Shown here piece after piece: positions 16,647 to 25,113 of a DNA stretch of 64,000 nucleotides. A program made the position numbers and the translations under genes. The notes below the pieces were generated by a model, which ran no database searches, was not told the DNA's origin, and saw only the letters and a program-made list of their open reading frames with translations. Positions within the stretch are counted from its first letter, which is position 1, and the number at the start of each line of letters is the position of its first letter. This DNA is from Azospirillum melinis (GTDB lineage: Bacteria > Pseudomonadota > Alphaproteobacteria > Azospirillales > Azospirillaceae): positions 62,001-126,000 of the forward strand of contig NZ_WHOS01000006.1 in NCBI RefSeq assembly GCF_013340935.1, given 5' to 3'.

Positions 16647-17747
16647 TCAGCCGAGGATCCAGGCGTTGAAGCGTTCGCTCATCTTGGAGCGGTTGGCGCC
16701 CCACCAATCCTCGCGGGCGATGGTCATGGTCTTGAGATTCTCGGGGAAGGTGGGCAGGGCCTGCGCCCGCTCCTTCGGGATGTCGTCATAGGCCTTGAGG
16801 TTGGTCGGACCGTAGGCCAGCACCTCGGTGAAGACCGACTGGCGCTGCGGATCGGCGCAGAACTTGATGAACTTGCGCGCGGCGTCGGCGCGCGGGTTGC
16901 CGCGCGGGATGCCCCATCCCTCGATGGAATAGAGCCCCTGGTTCCACGAGATCTTCACCGGCGCGCCGCCGTCGATGGCGGCCTGGGCGCGGGCGTTCCA
17001 CAGGGCGATCATGTCGACCTCACCGCTCTGGATCAGCTGGGTCGACTGGGCGCCGCCGGTCCACCAGGCGGCGATGTGCGGGCGGATGCGGTCCAGGCTC
17101 TTGTAGGCGCGGTCGACGTCGAGCGGGTAGAGCTTGTCCAGCGGCACGCCGTCGGCGAGCAGCGCCTGCTCCAGCGTGTCGATGGGGTTCTTGCGCAGCG
17201 ACCGGCGGCCGGGGAACTTCTCGACATTCCAGAAATCGGCCCAGCTCTGCGGCGGGTTGGATGCGAACTTGTCGGTCCGGTAGCCGAGGATGGTCGAATA
17301 GACGTCCGTTCCCATCCACTGGCCGGTCAGCGCATCGGGCATCAGGCCCGGCGCGTCGGCGGCGGCGAAATCCAGCGGTTCCAGCAGGTTCTGGCGGGTC
17401 AGGATGTCACGCGCCGACAGCGTCAGCGTGCAGACGTCCCAGCTGTAGGATCTGGTTTCGACGATTGCCTTGAACTGGGCGGTCGGTTCGGCCTCGCGGG
17501 CGACATTGACGACCTTGATGCCGGTGGCCTTCTCGAACGGGTCGTAGAACGCCTTGCGGAAGGCCGGGCTGTAGGGGCCGCCCGGATCGGCCACGGTGAT
17601 CTGAGAGGTCTGCGCCAGCGCCGGGCTGCTCATCCCGGCCGCCAGGACCGGCGGAAGGGCCGCCGCAACGGCGGTGCCCGCCGCACCTTTCAGCGCGGTG
17701 GAGAGCAGGCCGCGGCGGTCGATGGAGAAACCGTCATTCTGTCCCAT
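16647..17747 (-). CDS. ABC transporter substrate-binding protein, PotD-like, Tat signal
   Basis: A 366-residue binding protein. The N-terminus has a twin-arginine signal (DRRGLLSTALKGAAG) ending at SPALAQ near residue 47. The mature protein begins QITVADPGGPYSPAFRKAFY, as in spermidine/putrescine-type binding proteins. The ATG at 17747 has AGGGAA 7 bases upstream and is preferred over the one 12 codons earlier. The real ligand is probably not a polyamine, given the enoyl-CoA hydratase and CoA ligase in the operon; this is inferred. Confidence 0.9.
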   Translation of the reverse strand: MGQNDGFSIDRRGLLSTALKGAAGTAVAAALPPVLAAGMSSPALAQTSQITVADPGGPYSPAFRKAFYDPFEKATGIKVVNVAREAEPTAQFKAIVETRSYSWDVCTLTLSARDILTRQNLLEPLDFAAADAPGLMPDALTGQWMGTDVYSTILGYRTDKFASNPPQSWADFWNVEKFPGRRSLRKNPIDTLEQALLADGVPLDKLYPLDVDRAYKSLDRIRPHIAAWWTGGAQSTQLIQSGEVDMIALWNARAQAAIDGGAPVKISWNQGLYSIEGWGIPRGNPRADAARKFIKFCADPQRQSVFTEVLAYGPTNLKAYDDIPKERAQALPTFPENLKTMTIAREDWWGANRSKMSERFNAWILG

Positions 17748-17867
17748 TGTCTTATTCCCTGTTCGCTGGCCGGATCTTGGCAATCGTCCGGTTGATGGAG
17801 GAGCTGTCGGGTGGGGTGGGACGGCGGCGAACCGTCCCGCTTTTAAAAGACGGGCCGAAACGGCCGG

Positions 17868-18644
17868 TCAGGCTGCCGTCTTGCGCGCGGCGCGCTTGGC
17901 CAGGAATTCCTCCATCATGCGGGCCGGCTCGCCCGACGCGTAGGCTTCCCGCTGGATGCGCACGCCGGCGGCCAGACAGTCGCGGAACCCGGCCTCGGTC
18001 ATCTCGCGGAAGCGCTGCTTGTCGAGGCGCATGGCAACCGGCGGCTTGGCGGCCAGTTCGCCGGCCAGTTCGAGCGCTTCGGCCATCACGCGGTCCTGCG
18101 GAACGATGCGGTTGATCAGACCGATGGCGTGGCATTCCTCCGCGTCCATCAGGCGGCCGGTCAGGGTCAGGTCCATGGTCCGGGCCAGCCCGATCATCTC
18201 CTTCATGATCCAGGGACCGGTGGTGCTGGCGATGCCGGAATTGATCTCCGGCTGGCCCATGCGCACACCGGGATGGCCGACGCGCAGGTCGCCCAGCAGC
18301 GCCACCTGGAAGGCGGAGCCGGCGGCAACGCCGTTCAGCGCCACCACCAGCGCCTTCGACAGGCTGCGCATGCGGTCGTAGAGCCGCTCCCACTCCGCCA
18401 CCCACTCCTCGGCGCGGTCGGCATCGAAGCTCTTGGTTTCGTTCAGATCCTGGCCCGCACCGAAGGCGCGGTCGCCGGCGCCGGTCAGGATGATCGCCCG
18501 GATGGACTCGTCGGCCTCCATGCGGTCGAAGGCGACGACCAGATCGTCACGCATCGCCTTGTTCCAGGCATTCAGCACGTTGGGACGGTTCAGCGTGATG
18601 ATGCCGACCGGGCCGCGGGTCTCGGTGAGGATGAAGTCGGTCAC
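17868..18644 (-). CDS. Enoyl-CoA hydratase/isomerase family protein
   Basis: A 258-residue crotonase-fold enzyme. The oxyanion-hole blocks are GAGDRAFGAGQDLNET near residue 60 and NGVAAGSAFQVALLGDLRVG near 105, followed by GQPEINSGIASTTGPWIMKE near 133, where the catalytic Glu is expected. The GTG at 18644 has AGGAG 8 bases upstream and is the best start; the ATG 13 codons earlier lacks a site. It is first in the operon with the ABC importer and acyl-CoA ligase and diverges from an IclR gene. It probably hydrates or isomerises the CoA ester made by the ligase. Confidence 0.88.
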   Translation of the reverse strand: MTDFILTETRGPVGIITLNRPNVLNAWNKAMRDDLVVAFDRMEADESIRAIILTGAGDRAFGAGQDLNETKSFDADRAEEWVAEWERLYDRMRSLSKALVVALNGVAAGSAFQVALLGDLRVGHPGVRMGQPEINSGIASTTGPWIMKEMIGLARTMDLTLTGRLMDAEECHAIGLINRIVPQDRVMAEALELAGELAAKPPVAMRLDKQRFREMTEAGFRDCLAAGVRIQREAYASGEPARMMEEFLAKRAARKTAA

Positions 18645-18745
18645 GGATGCGCTCCTGTCGATGCGGGGGGCCGGTCCGGCCAAGTGGTGCCGGCCGCCGA
18701 AACCCTCCCGCGGGAATGAGGGATCGAAGGGTGATCGCGAAGCGG

Positions 18746-18772
18746 TGTATTGAAATGCAATACTTTGTATTG
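18746..18772. promoter_or_regulatory. Candidate operator of the second IclR regulator
   Basis: GTATTG-AAATG-CAATAC (18747-18763) is a perfect inverted repeat, and a third TGTATTG half-site follows at 18766-18772. It lies in the divergent gap between the hydratase and iclR genes, about 80 bases upstream of the IclR start. Binding is inferred from position. Confidence 0.5.
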
Positions 18773-18841
18773 ATTAGCTTGGCTTGCTTTCGGTACGCTG
18801 TCAACGGTATCTCTCACCGCGCACAGTCAGGACCGACCGAC

Positions 18842-19705
18842 ATGGCACCGCGCCGATCCGCCTCCCCAGCGCCCAAGACGGGCGTTCCCGCCGGCACGGA
18901 CATCGATGCCGGCACCGTCACCGCCGAAAACACCGGTTCCGAGGGCCGGGCCGGCGATCCGCTGATGGTGATGTCGGTGGACAAGGCGTTCCGCGTGCTG
19001 CACGCCTTCGATTCCTCGCGGCCGTCCATGAGCCTGACCCAGGTCGCCGCCGCCGTCGGCATGGACAAGAGCGCGGCGCAGCGCTTCACCTACACGCTGG
19101 AAAAGCTGGGCTATCTGCGGAAGGATCCGGTCACCAAGCGCTTCGAGCTGACCGTCCGCAGCCTGGACATCGCGCATCACTATCTGCACAGCAATGCGAT
19201 GCTGCAGCGCGCGATGCCCTATCTGATGCATCTCAGCAAGACGACGGAAGAGACGATCAACCTGACCATGATGGACGGGACGGAGATCGTCTTCGTGTCG
19301 CGTTTCATGAGCCGGCATGTGCTGAACACCGACGTCATCGTCGGCACGCGGATGCCGGCCTATTGCACCGCGCCGGGGATCGCCATCCTGTCGCGCCTGC
19401 CGGCGGCGGAGGCGGCGGCGCTGGTCGACCGGATGGATTTGAAGCCCTATACGCCCACCACCACCTGGAAGCGCGACGAGCTGCTGGCCAAGATCGCGAA
19501 ATCGGCGGTGAGCGGCTATGCCACCGCGTTCGAGGAATTCTATCACGGCGACCTGTCGGTCGCGGCGGCCATCACCGGATCGGGCGGCGTGCCGGTGGGT
19601 GCGCTGAACATCGCCGTATCGCGCGCGCGCTTCACGCCGGAGGAGATGGAGGAGCGCTTCGCCCCGCTGGTGGTGGCGGCGGCCGGATCGGTCTCGCAGC
19701 GCTGA
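18842..19705 (+). CDS. IclR-family transcriptional regulator
   Basis: A 287-residue IclR protein. A long Ala/Pro-rich leader (about 45 residues) precedes the winged helix (VDKAFRVLHAFDSSRPSMSL, then GMDKSAAQRFTYTLEKLGYL). The effector domain follows, with CTAPGIAILSRLPA. The ATG at 18842 is the first plausible start after the operator region; the open frame upstream crosses the promoter. It diverges from the hydratase-ABC-ligase operon, its likely target. Confidence 0.87.
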   Translation: MAPRRSASPAPKTGVPAGTDIDAGTVTAENTGSEGRAGDPLMVMSVDKAFRVLHAFDSSRPSMSLTQVAAAVGMDKSAAQRFTYTLEKLGYLRKDPVTKRFELTVRSLDIAHHYLHSNAMLQRAMPYLMHLSKTTEETINLTMMDGTEIVFVSRFMSRHVLNTDVIVGTRMPAYCTAPGIAILSRLPAAEAAALVDRMDLKPYTPTTTWKRDELLAKIAKSAVSGYATAFEEFYHGDLSVAAAITGSGGVPVGALNIAVSRARFTPEEMEERFAPLVVAAAGSVSQR

Positions 19706-19722
19706 CCGGTCCCGAAAAGACG

Positions 19723-19754
19723 AAGCCGGCCCCGGAGTGAACCGGAGCCGGCTT
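19723..19754. terminator. Terminator between convergent iclR and TRAP operon
   Basis: A 13-bp stem (AAGCCGGCCCCGG with CCGGAGCCGGCTT, one mismatch) and a 6-base loop lie 17 bases past the iclR stop and 32 bases past the convergent DctQM stop. It can serve both strands. Confidence 0.75.
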
Positions 19755-19786
19755 GTTCAAGTCGCCGAGAGACCGGACGATACGGG

Positions 19787-21661
19787 TTACAGGAAGCCGG
19801 TCGAGATCCAGGGAATGGCCGCGACCAGCGCCAGCCCGGCCAGCAGCGCCGCCAGATAGCCCATGATCGGGCGCATGCCCTCGTCCGGGTTGACCCGTCC
19901 GATGGCCGAGGCGACGTAGAAGCCGACGCCGAAGGGCGGGGCGAACAGGCCCAGGCCCATGGCGAGGATCACCACCATCGCATACTGCACCTCATGCACG
20001 CCCATTTCGCGGGCGATGGGGAACAGCAGCGGGCCGAACAGCACGATGGCGGGGATGCCTTCCAGAACGCTGCCCAGGACGATGAAGGCGACGATGGACA
20101 CCGCAAGGAAGGTGAAGGAGCCTCCCGGCAGGCTGGCCATGAAATGGGCCAGATCGGTCGAGAAGCCCGAGCGCGTCAGGCACCAGGCCATCCCCGTCGC
20201 GGTGCCGATGATGAACAGGATCGCCCCCGACAGGGCCGCGGTCTCGACCAGCATCGGGACCACCCGCCGCCAGTCGAAGCGGCGATAGACCAGAAGCCCG
20301 ACGGCGACGGCATAGACGATGCCGATGGTCGACACCTCGGTCGCCGTGGCAACACCCTCGATCACCGCGGTGCGGATCACGAAAGGCAGGGCGAGCGCAG
20401 GCAGCGCCACCACCAGGCTTTTGCCCAGCTCGCCGCCGGTCGGCCGGCGCACCCCCGACAGGTCTTCGTTGCGGTAGCGGTGCCGCACGACCAGACACAG
20501 CATCACCGCCAGCAGCAGACCAGGCAGCAGGCCGCCGGTGAAGAGTGCGGCGATGGAAACGCCGGTGACCGAGCCGATGGTGATCAGCACGATGCTGGGC
20601 GGAATGGTCTCGGTCTGCGCGCCGGTCGCGGCCAGCAGCGCCACCAGATCGCCCGGCTTGGCGCCGCGGTTCTTCATTTCCGGGAACAGCACCGGGGCGA
20701 CCGCTGCCATGTCGGCGGCCTTCGAACCGGAAATGCCGGAGACGAGATACATGGCACCGATCAGCACATAGGACAGGCCGCCGCGCACATGGCCGAGCAG
20801 GTTGGCCAGCACCGCCACCATGGCGCGGGCCATTCCGGTCATCTCGATCAGCAGACCGAGGAAGACGAACAGCGGCACCGACAGCAGGATCAGGTGCGAC
20901 ATGCCCTCATCCATCCGGCCGATGACGACCAGCAGCGGCACCTTCGTGGTCAGGGCGAGATAGCCGAAGCTCGACAGCCCGAAGGCGAAGGCGATGGGCA
21001 CGCCCGCGAACACGGACCCCGCCACCACGACCACGAAGAAGACCAGCAGGTTGAGCTTGCCGAGATCGGCCAGCACCGGCTGGAGGACCGTGAACAGTGC
21101 CGCGATGGCCGCCACCGCCGCCAGGGCGCCCGCCACCAGCCGGAGGTCGCCCACCCGTGCCAGCCGGACCAGCGCCGTCGCGATCATCAGCCCGAGGCCG
21201 GTCGGCAGGGCCGCCGCGCGCCACATGTTCGAGATCTGCAAGGCCGGGGTGGTGATCTCCAGCTCCTCCCAGGCGAATTCACCGGCCGGCATGATGACCA
21301 GCAGCAGGAAGCAGAGCGCCGCCGCCACCGCGAAGACGTCGAGGAACGCCCGCGCGCGGGGCGACGCCCAGCTGACGAAGGCGGTCATCCGCATATGCTC
21401 GCCGCGGCGGAAGGCGACGACGGCCCCCAACATCGCCAGCCACAGGAACAGGATCGAGGCCAGCTCGTCCGACCAGGTGATCGGCGCGTGGAGCACGTAG
21501 CGGGCGACGATGCCGGTGAAGAGGATCACCACCTCCGCCGCCACCAGAAGCGCCACCGGCAGTTCCGACACCCAGCCCAGAAGCCGGTCGACCTGCGCCA
21601 GCCACGTGCCGGCGCCGTCGGATGGACCGGCGGTGGATTTGTGATCCACCACCGTCGTCAT
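19787..21661 (-). CDS. TRAP transporter fused small and large permease (DctQM)
   Basis: A 624-residue fusion. About residues 20-190 form the DctQ part with four membrane segments (LPVALLVAAEVVILFTGIVA; VLHAPITWSDELASILFLWL). About 200-624 form the DctM part with 12 segments (AGVPIAFAFGLSSFGYLALT; SGSKAADMAAVAPVLFPEM; GLFAPPFGVGFYVASAIG). The ATG at 21661 overlaps the DctP stop as ATGA. Fused DctQM is a known variant. It imports an organic acid with Na+ or H+; the context points to a sugar acid. Confidence 0.92.
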   Translation of the reverse strand: MTTVVDHKSTAGPSDGAGTWLAQVDRLLGWVSELPVALLVAAEVVILFTGIVARYVLHAPITWSDELASILFLWLAMLGAVVAFRRGEHMRMTAFVSWASPRARAFLDVFAVAAALCFLLLVIMPAGEFAWEELEITTPALQISNMWRAAALPTGLGLMIATALVRLARVGDLRLVAGALAAVAAIAALFTVLQPVLADLGKLNLLVFFVVVVAGSVFAGVPIAFAFGLSSFGYLALTTKVPLLVVIGRMDEGMSHLILLSVPLFVFLGLLIEMTGMARAMVAVLANLLGHVRGGLSYVLIGAMYLVSGISGSKAADMAAVAPVLFPEMKNRGAKPGDLVALLAATGAQTETIPPSIVLITIGSVTGVSIAALFTGGLLPGLLLAVMLCLVVRHRYRNEDLSGVRRPTGGELGKSLVVALPALALPFVIRTAVIEGVATATEVSTIGIVYAVAVGLLVYRRFDWRRVVPMLVETAALSGAILFIIGTATGMAWCLTRSGFSTDLAHFMASLPGGSFTFLAVSIVAFIVLGSVLEGIPAIVLFGPLLFPIAREMGVHEVQYAMVVILAMGLGLFAPPFGVGFYVASAIGRVNPDEGMRPIMGYLAALLAGLALVAAIPWISTGFL

Positions 21662-22695
21662 GTCAGGGCCCCCACCGAGCTTTCCAGGGCGCTCCAGGCC
21701 TCCTCGCCGTATTTGGCCTTCCATTCGCCGTAGAAGCCGGACTTGCGCAGAACCTCCCGAAACGGCACCGGATCGACCTTGTTGAAGGTCAGCCCCTTCT
21801 GCGAAAGCGAGTTCTGCAGCGCCTCGTTCAGGCTGGCGATGTCCTGGCGCTGCTGCTGCGCACCGTCATTCAGGTTGCGGCTGACGATCTGGCGCAGATC
21901 CTCGGGCAGCCCGCGCCAGGACCGGCCGTTGGTGACGATCCAGGACCCGTCCCAGACATGGTTGGTGATCGAGCAGAATTTTTGCACCTCGTAGAATTTG
22001 GCGGTGTCGGCGACCACCAGCGGGTTCTCCTGACCATCGACCACGCCGGTCTGGAGTGCGGCATAGACCTCGCCCAGGTTGATGCTGGTCGGCGATGCGC
22101 CCAGCCCCTTGAACAGCGACACATAGACCGGGCTGACCGGGACGCGGATCTTGAAGGCCGCGAGGTCGGCCGGCCCGGTGATCGGCTTGGTGGCGGTGGT
22201 GATCTGACGGAAGCCGTTGTCCCAGATGCGCTCGAAGGCGTGGAGGCCGGCCTTGTCGAAGCCCTTGCGGATCACGCCGCCGAGCTGGCCGTCCATCGCC
22301 TTCCAGACCGCGTCGTAATCCTTGAACGCGAAGCCCATGCCGTTGATCGAGGCCACCGGGACCAGGGTGGACAGGATCAGCCCGCCGGTGCTGAAGAACT
22401 CGATGCCGCCGGAGCGGACCTGCGCCAGCAGGTCGCTGTCGCCGCCGAGCTGGCTGTTGGGGAAGACGGCGATGTCGACCTTGCCGTTGGTCTCCTTGCG
22501 GATCCGCTCGGCGGCCTCGACGGCGCGGACGTGCAGCGGGTGGCTGGCGGGGAAGCCGTGGCCGAACTTCCAGGCGAACTCCGCGGCATGCGCCTTCGAA
22601 ATGAAGGGTGCTGCCAAGGGGACGGCCAGGGCGCCCGCCGCGGTGGCGGCCAGAAACTGTCTGCGCTTGATCGTCATGGTGGGCTTGATCGTCAT
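21658..22695 (-). CDS. TRAP transporter substrate-binding protein (DctP)
   Basis: A 345-residue periplasmic DctP. The N-terminal signal KRRQFLAATAAGALAVPLAA is Tat-like and ends at AHA near residue 37. The mature protein starts FAWKFGHGFPASHPLHVRAVE, as in DctP. The ligand-contacting arginine is expected in FKIRVPVSPVY near 176. AGGGAGGG upstream fixes the ATG at 22695. The first six codons are nearly repeated (MTIKPT then MTIKRR) because an 18-bp segment covering the start is duplicated. Confidence 0.92.
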   Translation of the reverse strand: MTIKPTMTIKRRQFLAATAAGALAVPLAAPFISKAHAAEFAWKFGHGFPASHPLHVRAVEAAERIRKETNGKVDIAVFPNSQLGGDSDLLAQVRSGGIEFFSTGGLILSTLVPVASINGMGFAFKDYDAVWKAMDGQLGGVIRKGFDKAGLHAFERIWDNGFRQITTATKPITGPADLAAFKIRVPVSPVYVSLFKGLGASPTSINLGEVYAALQTGVVDGQENPLVVADTAKFYEVQKFCSITNHVWDGSWIVTNGRSWRGLPEDLRQIVSRNLNDGAQQQRQDIASLNEALQNSLSQKGLTFNKVDPVPFREVLRKSGFYGEWKAKYGEEAWSALESSVGALT

Positions 22696-22700
22696 GGTGG
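22665..22700. repeat. 18-bp tandem duplication over the dctP start codon
   Basis: Two adjacent perfect 18-base copies (22665-22682 and 22683-22700), each carrying an ATG in the same frame. Only the outer ATG has a Shine-Dalgarno at proper spacing. The duplication adds six residues to the N-terminus. Confidence 0.85.
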
Positions 22701-22738
22701 TTCCCTCCCTTTTTGCGTTTTCTCGTCCGGTTCGGCCT

Positions 22739-23827
22739 CTACCGGCCCGGATGCGAACCCGGACGACGCCCCTCCACCGCCGCGGCGAGGATGCCGCGCA
22801 CGGCCTCCTCGGTCACCGGTCCGGGGTTGTAGCGGTTGTCGGTCTCGACGGTGATGCGGGCGGCCTCCGCGATCCGGTCGGCGGAGAAGCCGACCTCCGT
22901 CAGGCGCGTCGGCAGGCCGACCGTTTCCATCACATCGAAGATGGCGGCGCCGACATCCTCCACCCCCATGGCGGCGGCAAGCCGGTCCATCGCCTGGGGG
23001 GCGAAGGGTGCATTGTAGGCTGCGACATGGGGCAGCACCAGCGCATGGGACAATCCGTGCGACACGCCGTAGGTGCCGCCCAGCACATGGGCGACGCCAT
23101 GCTGGAGGGCGAAGCCGCCGGCCAGCGCCGCACCGGCGAGGTGGGCGCCGTAGAGCAGGTCGGCGCGCGCGTCGCCATCGTCCGGACGGGCGGCCACCCG
23201 CGGCAGCGCGTCCATGATCGCCCGCGCGCCCTCCATCGCCGCCGGCACGATCACCGGGCTGATGGTCGGGGTGTAGATGGCGTCGACACAGTGGGCGAGC
23301 GCGTTCATGGCGCTGGCCATGCTGACGTCCACCGGCAGCCCGAGCGTCAGGGAGGGATCGTAGACGACGGTGCCGGCCAGCATGCGCAGGCTCTGGTGCA
23401 TCCGTTTGACGCCGTCGATGGTGATCCCGCAGAAGCCGGTCATCTCGGAGCCGGAATAGGTGGTCGGCACGGCGACGATCGGCAGCCCGAGGTCCAGCGC
23501 GATGGCCTTGCCCAGACCGATGGAGGCACCGCCGCCGACGCTGACCAGACAGTCGGCGCCCATCTCGCGTGCCTTGGCCCGGCCGCGGATGGCCAGCTCG
23601 ATGGGCACCTGGGAAATTGCTTCCGGCAGGATGCCGATGCAGCGGCTGCCGAGGCGGTCGGCAACCCGCCCGCCCATGGCGCTGCGGCCGGGTGTGGACA
23701 CGACGAGCGCACGTTTGGCCCCCAGCCGCTCCACTTCCCCGTCGATGCGGTCGACCGCGCCCGCCCCGAAAACGACCCGCGACGGCAGCGCGTTGAACAC
23801 GTCGCCCGGGGTGCTGAATTCTCTCAT
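22739..23827 (-). CDS. Iron-containing alcohol dehydrogenase, maleylacetate-reductase-like
   Basis: A 362-residue group III alcohol dehydrogenase. The start FNALPSRVVFGAGAVDRIDG resembles maleylacetate reductases. The NAD loop is CLVSVGGGASIGLGKAIAL near residue 97, and the metal-binding histidines are in SAMNALAHCVDA near 170, LQHGVAHVLGG near 237 and GLSHALVLPHVAAYN near 250. It is in an operon with a dehydratase, a hydroxyacid dehydrogenase and a TRAP importer, so it probably reduces a keto or aldehyde intermediate of sugar-acid breakdown. The exact reaction is open. Confidence 0.85.
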   Translation of the reverse strand: MREFSTPGDVFNALPSRVVFGAGAVDRIDGEVERLGAKRALVVSTPGRSAMGGRVADRLGSRCIGILPEAISQVPIELAIRGRAKAREMGADCLVSVGGGASIGLGKAIALDLGLPIVAVPTTYSGSEMTGFCGITIDGVKRMHQSLRMLAGTVVYDPSLTLGLPVDVSMASAMNALAHCVDAIYTPTISPVIVPAAMEGARAIMDALPRVAARPDDGDARADLLYGAHLAGAALAGGFALQHGVAHVLGGTYGVSHGLSHALVLPHVAAYNAPFAPQAMDRLAAAMGVEDVGAAIFDVMETVGLPTRLTEVGFSADRIAEAARITVETDNRYNPGPVTEEAVRGILAAAVEGRRPGSHPGR

Positions 23828-23892
23828 GATGGAAATCCGTCCGATGAAACCCGTCCGATGAAGCAGGCAGGCAGCGCCTTACCGATTACGGC

Positions 23893-25113
23893 TTACCAAT
23901 CGACGATGGTGCCGTCGTCCAGCACGGCGGAGGTCGTGTGCATCACCTCCGGCTTGAACGGATGCTTGGCCGCCTCAACCTCGTTCACCTCGATGCCGAA
24001 GCCGGGAACGTCCGGCACGTCCCAATGGCTGCCGGTGCGGCGGATCGGCGTCTGCACGACGTCGTCGTACCAGGGCACCGCACCGCTCATCTCCTCCTGG
24101 ATGACGAAGTTCGGGGTGGAGATGTCGAAATGCAGGGCGGCGACGCCGGCCAGCGGGCCGTTGGGATTGTGGGGCGCGATGCCGATCAGCTCCGCCTCCG
24201 CCAGTGCCGCGATCCGCTTCCCCTCCAGCAGGCCGCCGGTGTGGTTCAGGTCGGGCTGGGCGATGTGCACCGCCTTCTGGGCGAACACCGGCATGAATTC
24301 CCTCAAGCCCACCAGCCGCTCGCCCGACGCGATGGGGCAGTCGGCCTGCTCGGCGATGCGGCGCAGCGCCTCGGTGTCGCCGGGCTGGACGGGCTCCTCG
24401 CAGAACATCGGCCGGTAGGGCTCCAGTTCGCGAATGTAGCCCATGGCCGCGGCGATGGAGCCGGGGCGGCCGTGGAAGTCGATCATGATGTCGACGCCGT
24501 CGCCCACCGTGTCGCGCAGCGCCTGCATCATCTTGCCGACATGGCGCTGGGCCGGGACCGGGGCGCTGTGGGCGCCGTAGGGGATGAACACCACCTTCAG
24601 CGCGTCGTAGCCCTTCTCCGTCACCGCGGCGGCGCGCTCCTTCAGCGAGCCGACATCGAAGGTCTCGTACACCGACTTCATCTCGCCGAGGCCGAGATGG
24701 GTGTAGACGCGCACGCGGTCGCGGACCTTGCCGCCCAGCAGGCGCCACACCGGCAGGCCGACGCTCTTGCCGAAGATGTCCCACAGCGCGTGCTCGATGC
24801 CGCTGATCGCCGTCACGCCGACCATGCCCAGCTTGTAATAGCTGAACTTGTTCATCGCGCGGACGCACTGCTCGATGTCGCGCGGGTCGCGGCCCAGCAC
24901 GGTCGGCTCCAGATCCTCGACGGCGCCGGTGACGGCCCGCGTCTTCCAGTTCAGGCTGGCCTCGCCCCAGCCGTACAGGCCGGGCTGGTCGGTCAGCACC
25001 TTGACGAAGATCCAGTTGCGCATCTCGGCGTTGACGACGAAGGTCTTCACGCCGGTGATCTTGATCGGCACGCCGGCGCTGCGGCGGGCGAGGTCCTCGG
25101 TGTCTCGGATCAT
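23893..25113 (-). CDS. Enolase-superfamily sugar-acid dehydratase, galactonate dehydratase-like
   Basis: A 406-residue protein of the mandelate racemase/muconate lactonising group. Expected Mg2+ ligands are D212 (IDFHGR), E239 (FCEEP) and E265 (ASGERL). H214 and H315 (IAPHNPNGP) match the acid/base residues of D-galactonate and D-mannonate dehydratases. It removes water from an aldonate to give a 2-keto-3-deoxy acid. Its start overlaps the previous gene by 4 bases. DgoK and DgoA for the next steps are encoded 16 kb away in this window, which favours galactonate; mannonate or another aldonate remains possible. Confidence 0.87.
   Translation of the reverse strand: MIRDTEDLARRSAGVPIKITGVKTFVVNAEMRNWIFVKVLTDQPGLYGWGEASLNWKTRAVTGAVEDLEPTVLGRDPRDIEQCVRAMNKFSYYKLGMVGVTAISGIEHALWDIFGKSVGLPVWRLLGGKVRDRVRVYTHLGLGEMKSVYETFDVGSLKERAAAVTEKGYDALKVVFIPYGAHSAPVPAQRHVGKMMQALRDTVGDGVDIMIDFHGRPGSIAAAMGYIRELEPYRPMFCEEPVQPGDTEALRRIAEQADCPIASGERLVGLREFMPVFAQKAVHIAQPDLNHTGGLLEGKRIAALAEAELIGIAPHNPNGPLAGVAALHFDISTPNFVIQEEMSGAVPWYDDVVQTPIRRTGSHWDVPDVPGFGIEVNEVEAAKHPFKPEVMHTTSAVLDDGTIVDW

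Noticed and set aside
17832-17853. CCGTC-N12-GACGG hairpin with TTTTAAAA loop between the hydratase and binding-protein genes
   Set aside because: Only 5 bp of stem, inside an apparent operon; too weak to call a terminator or operator.
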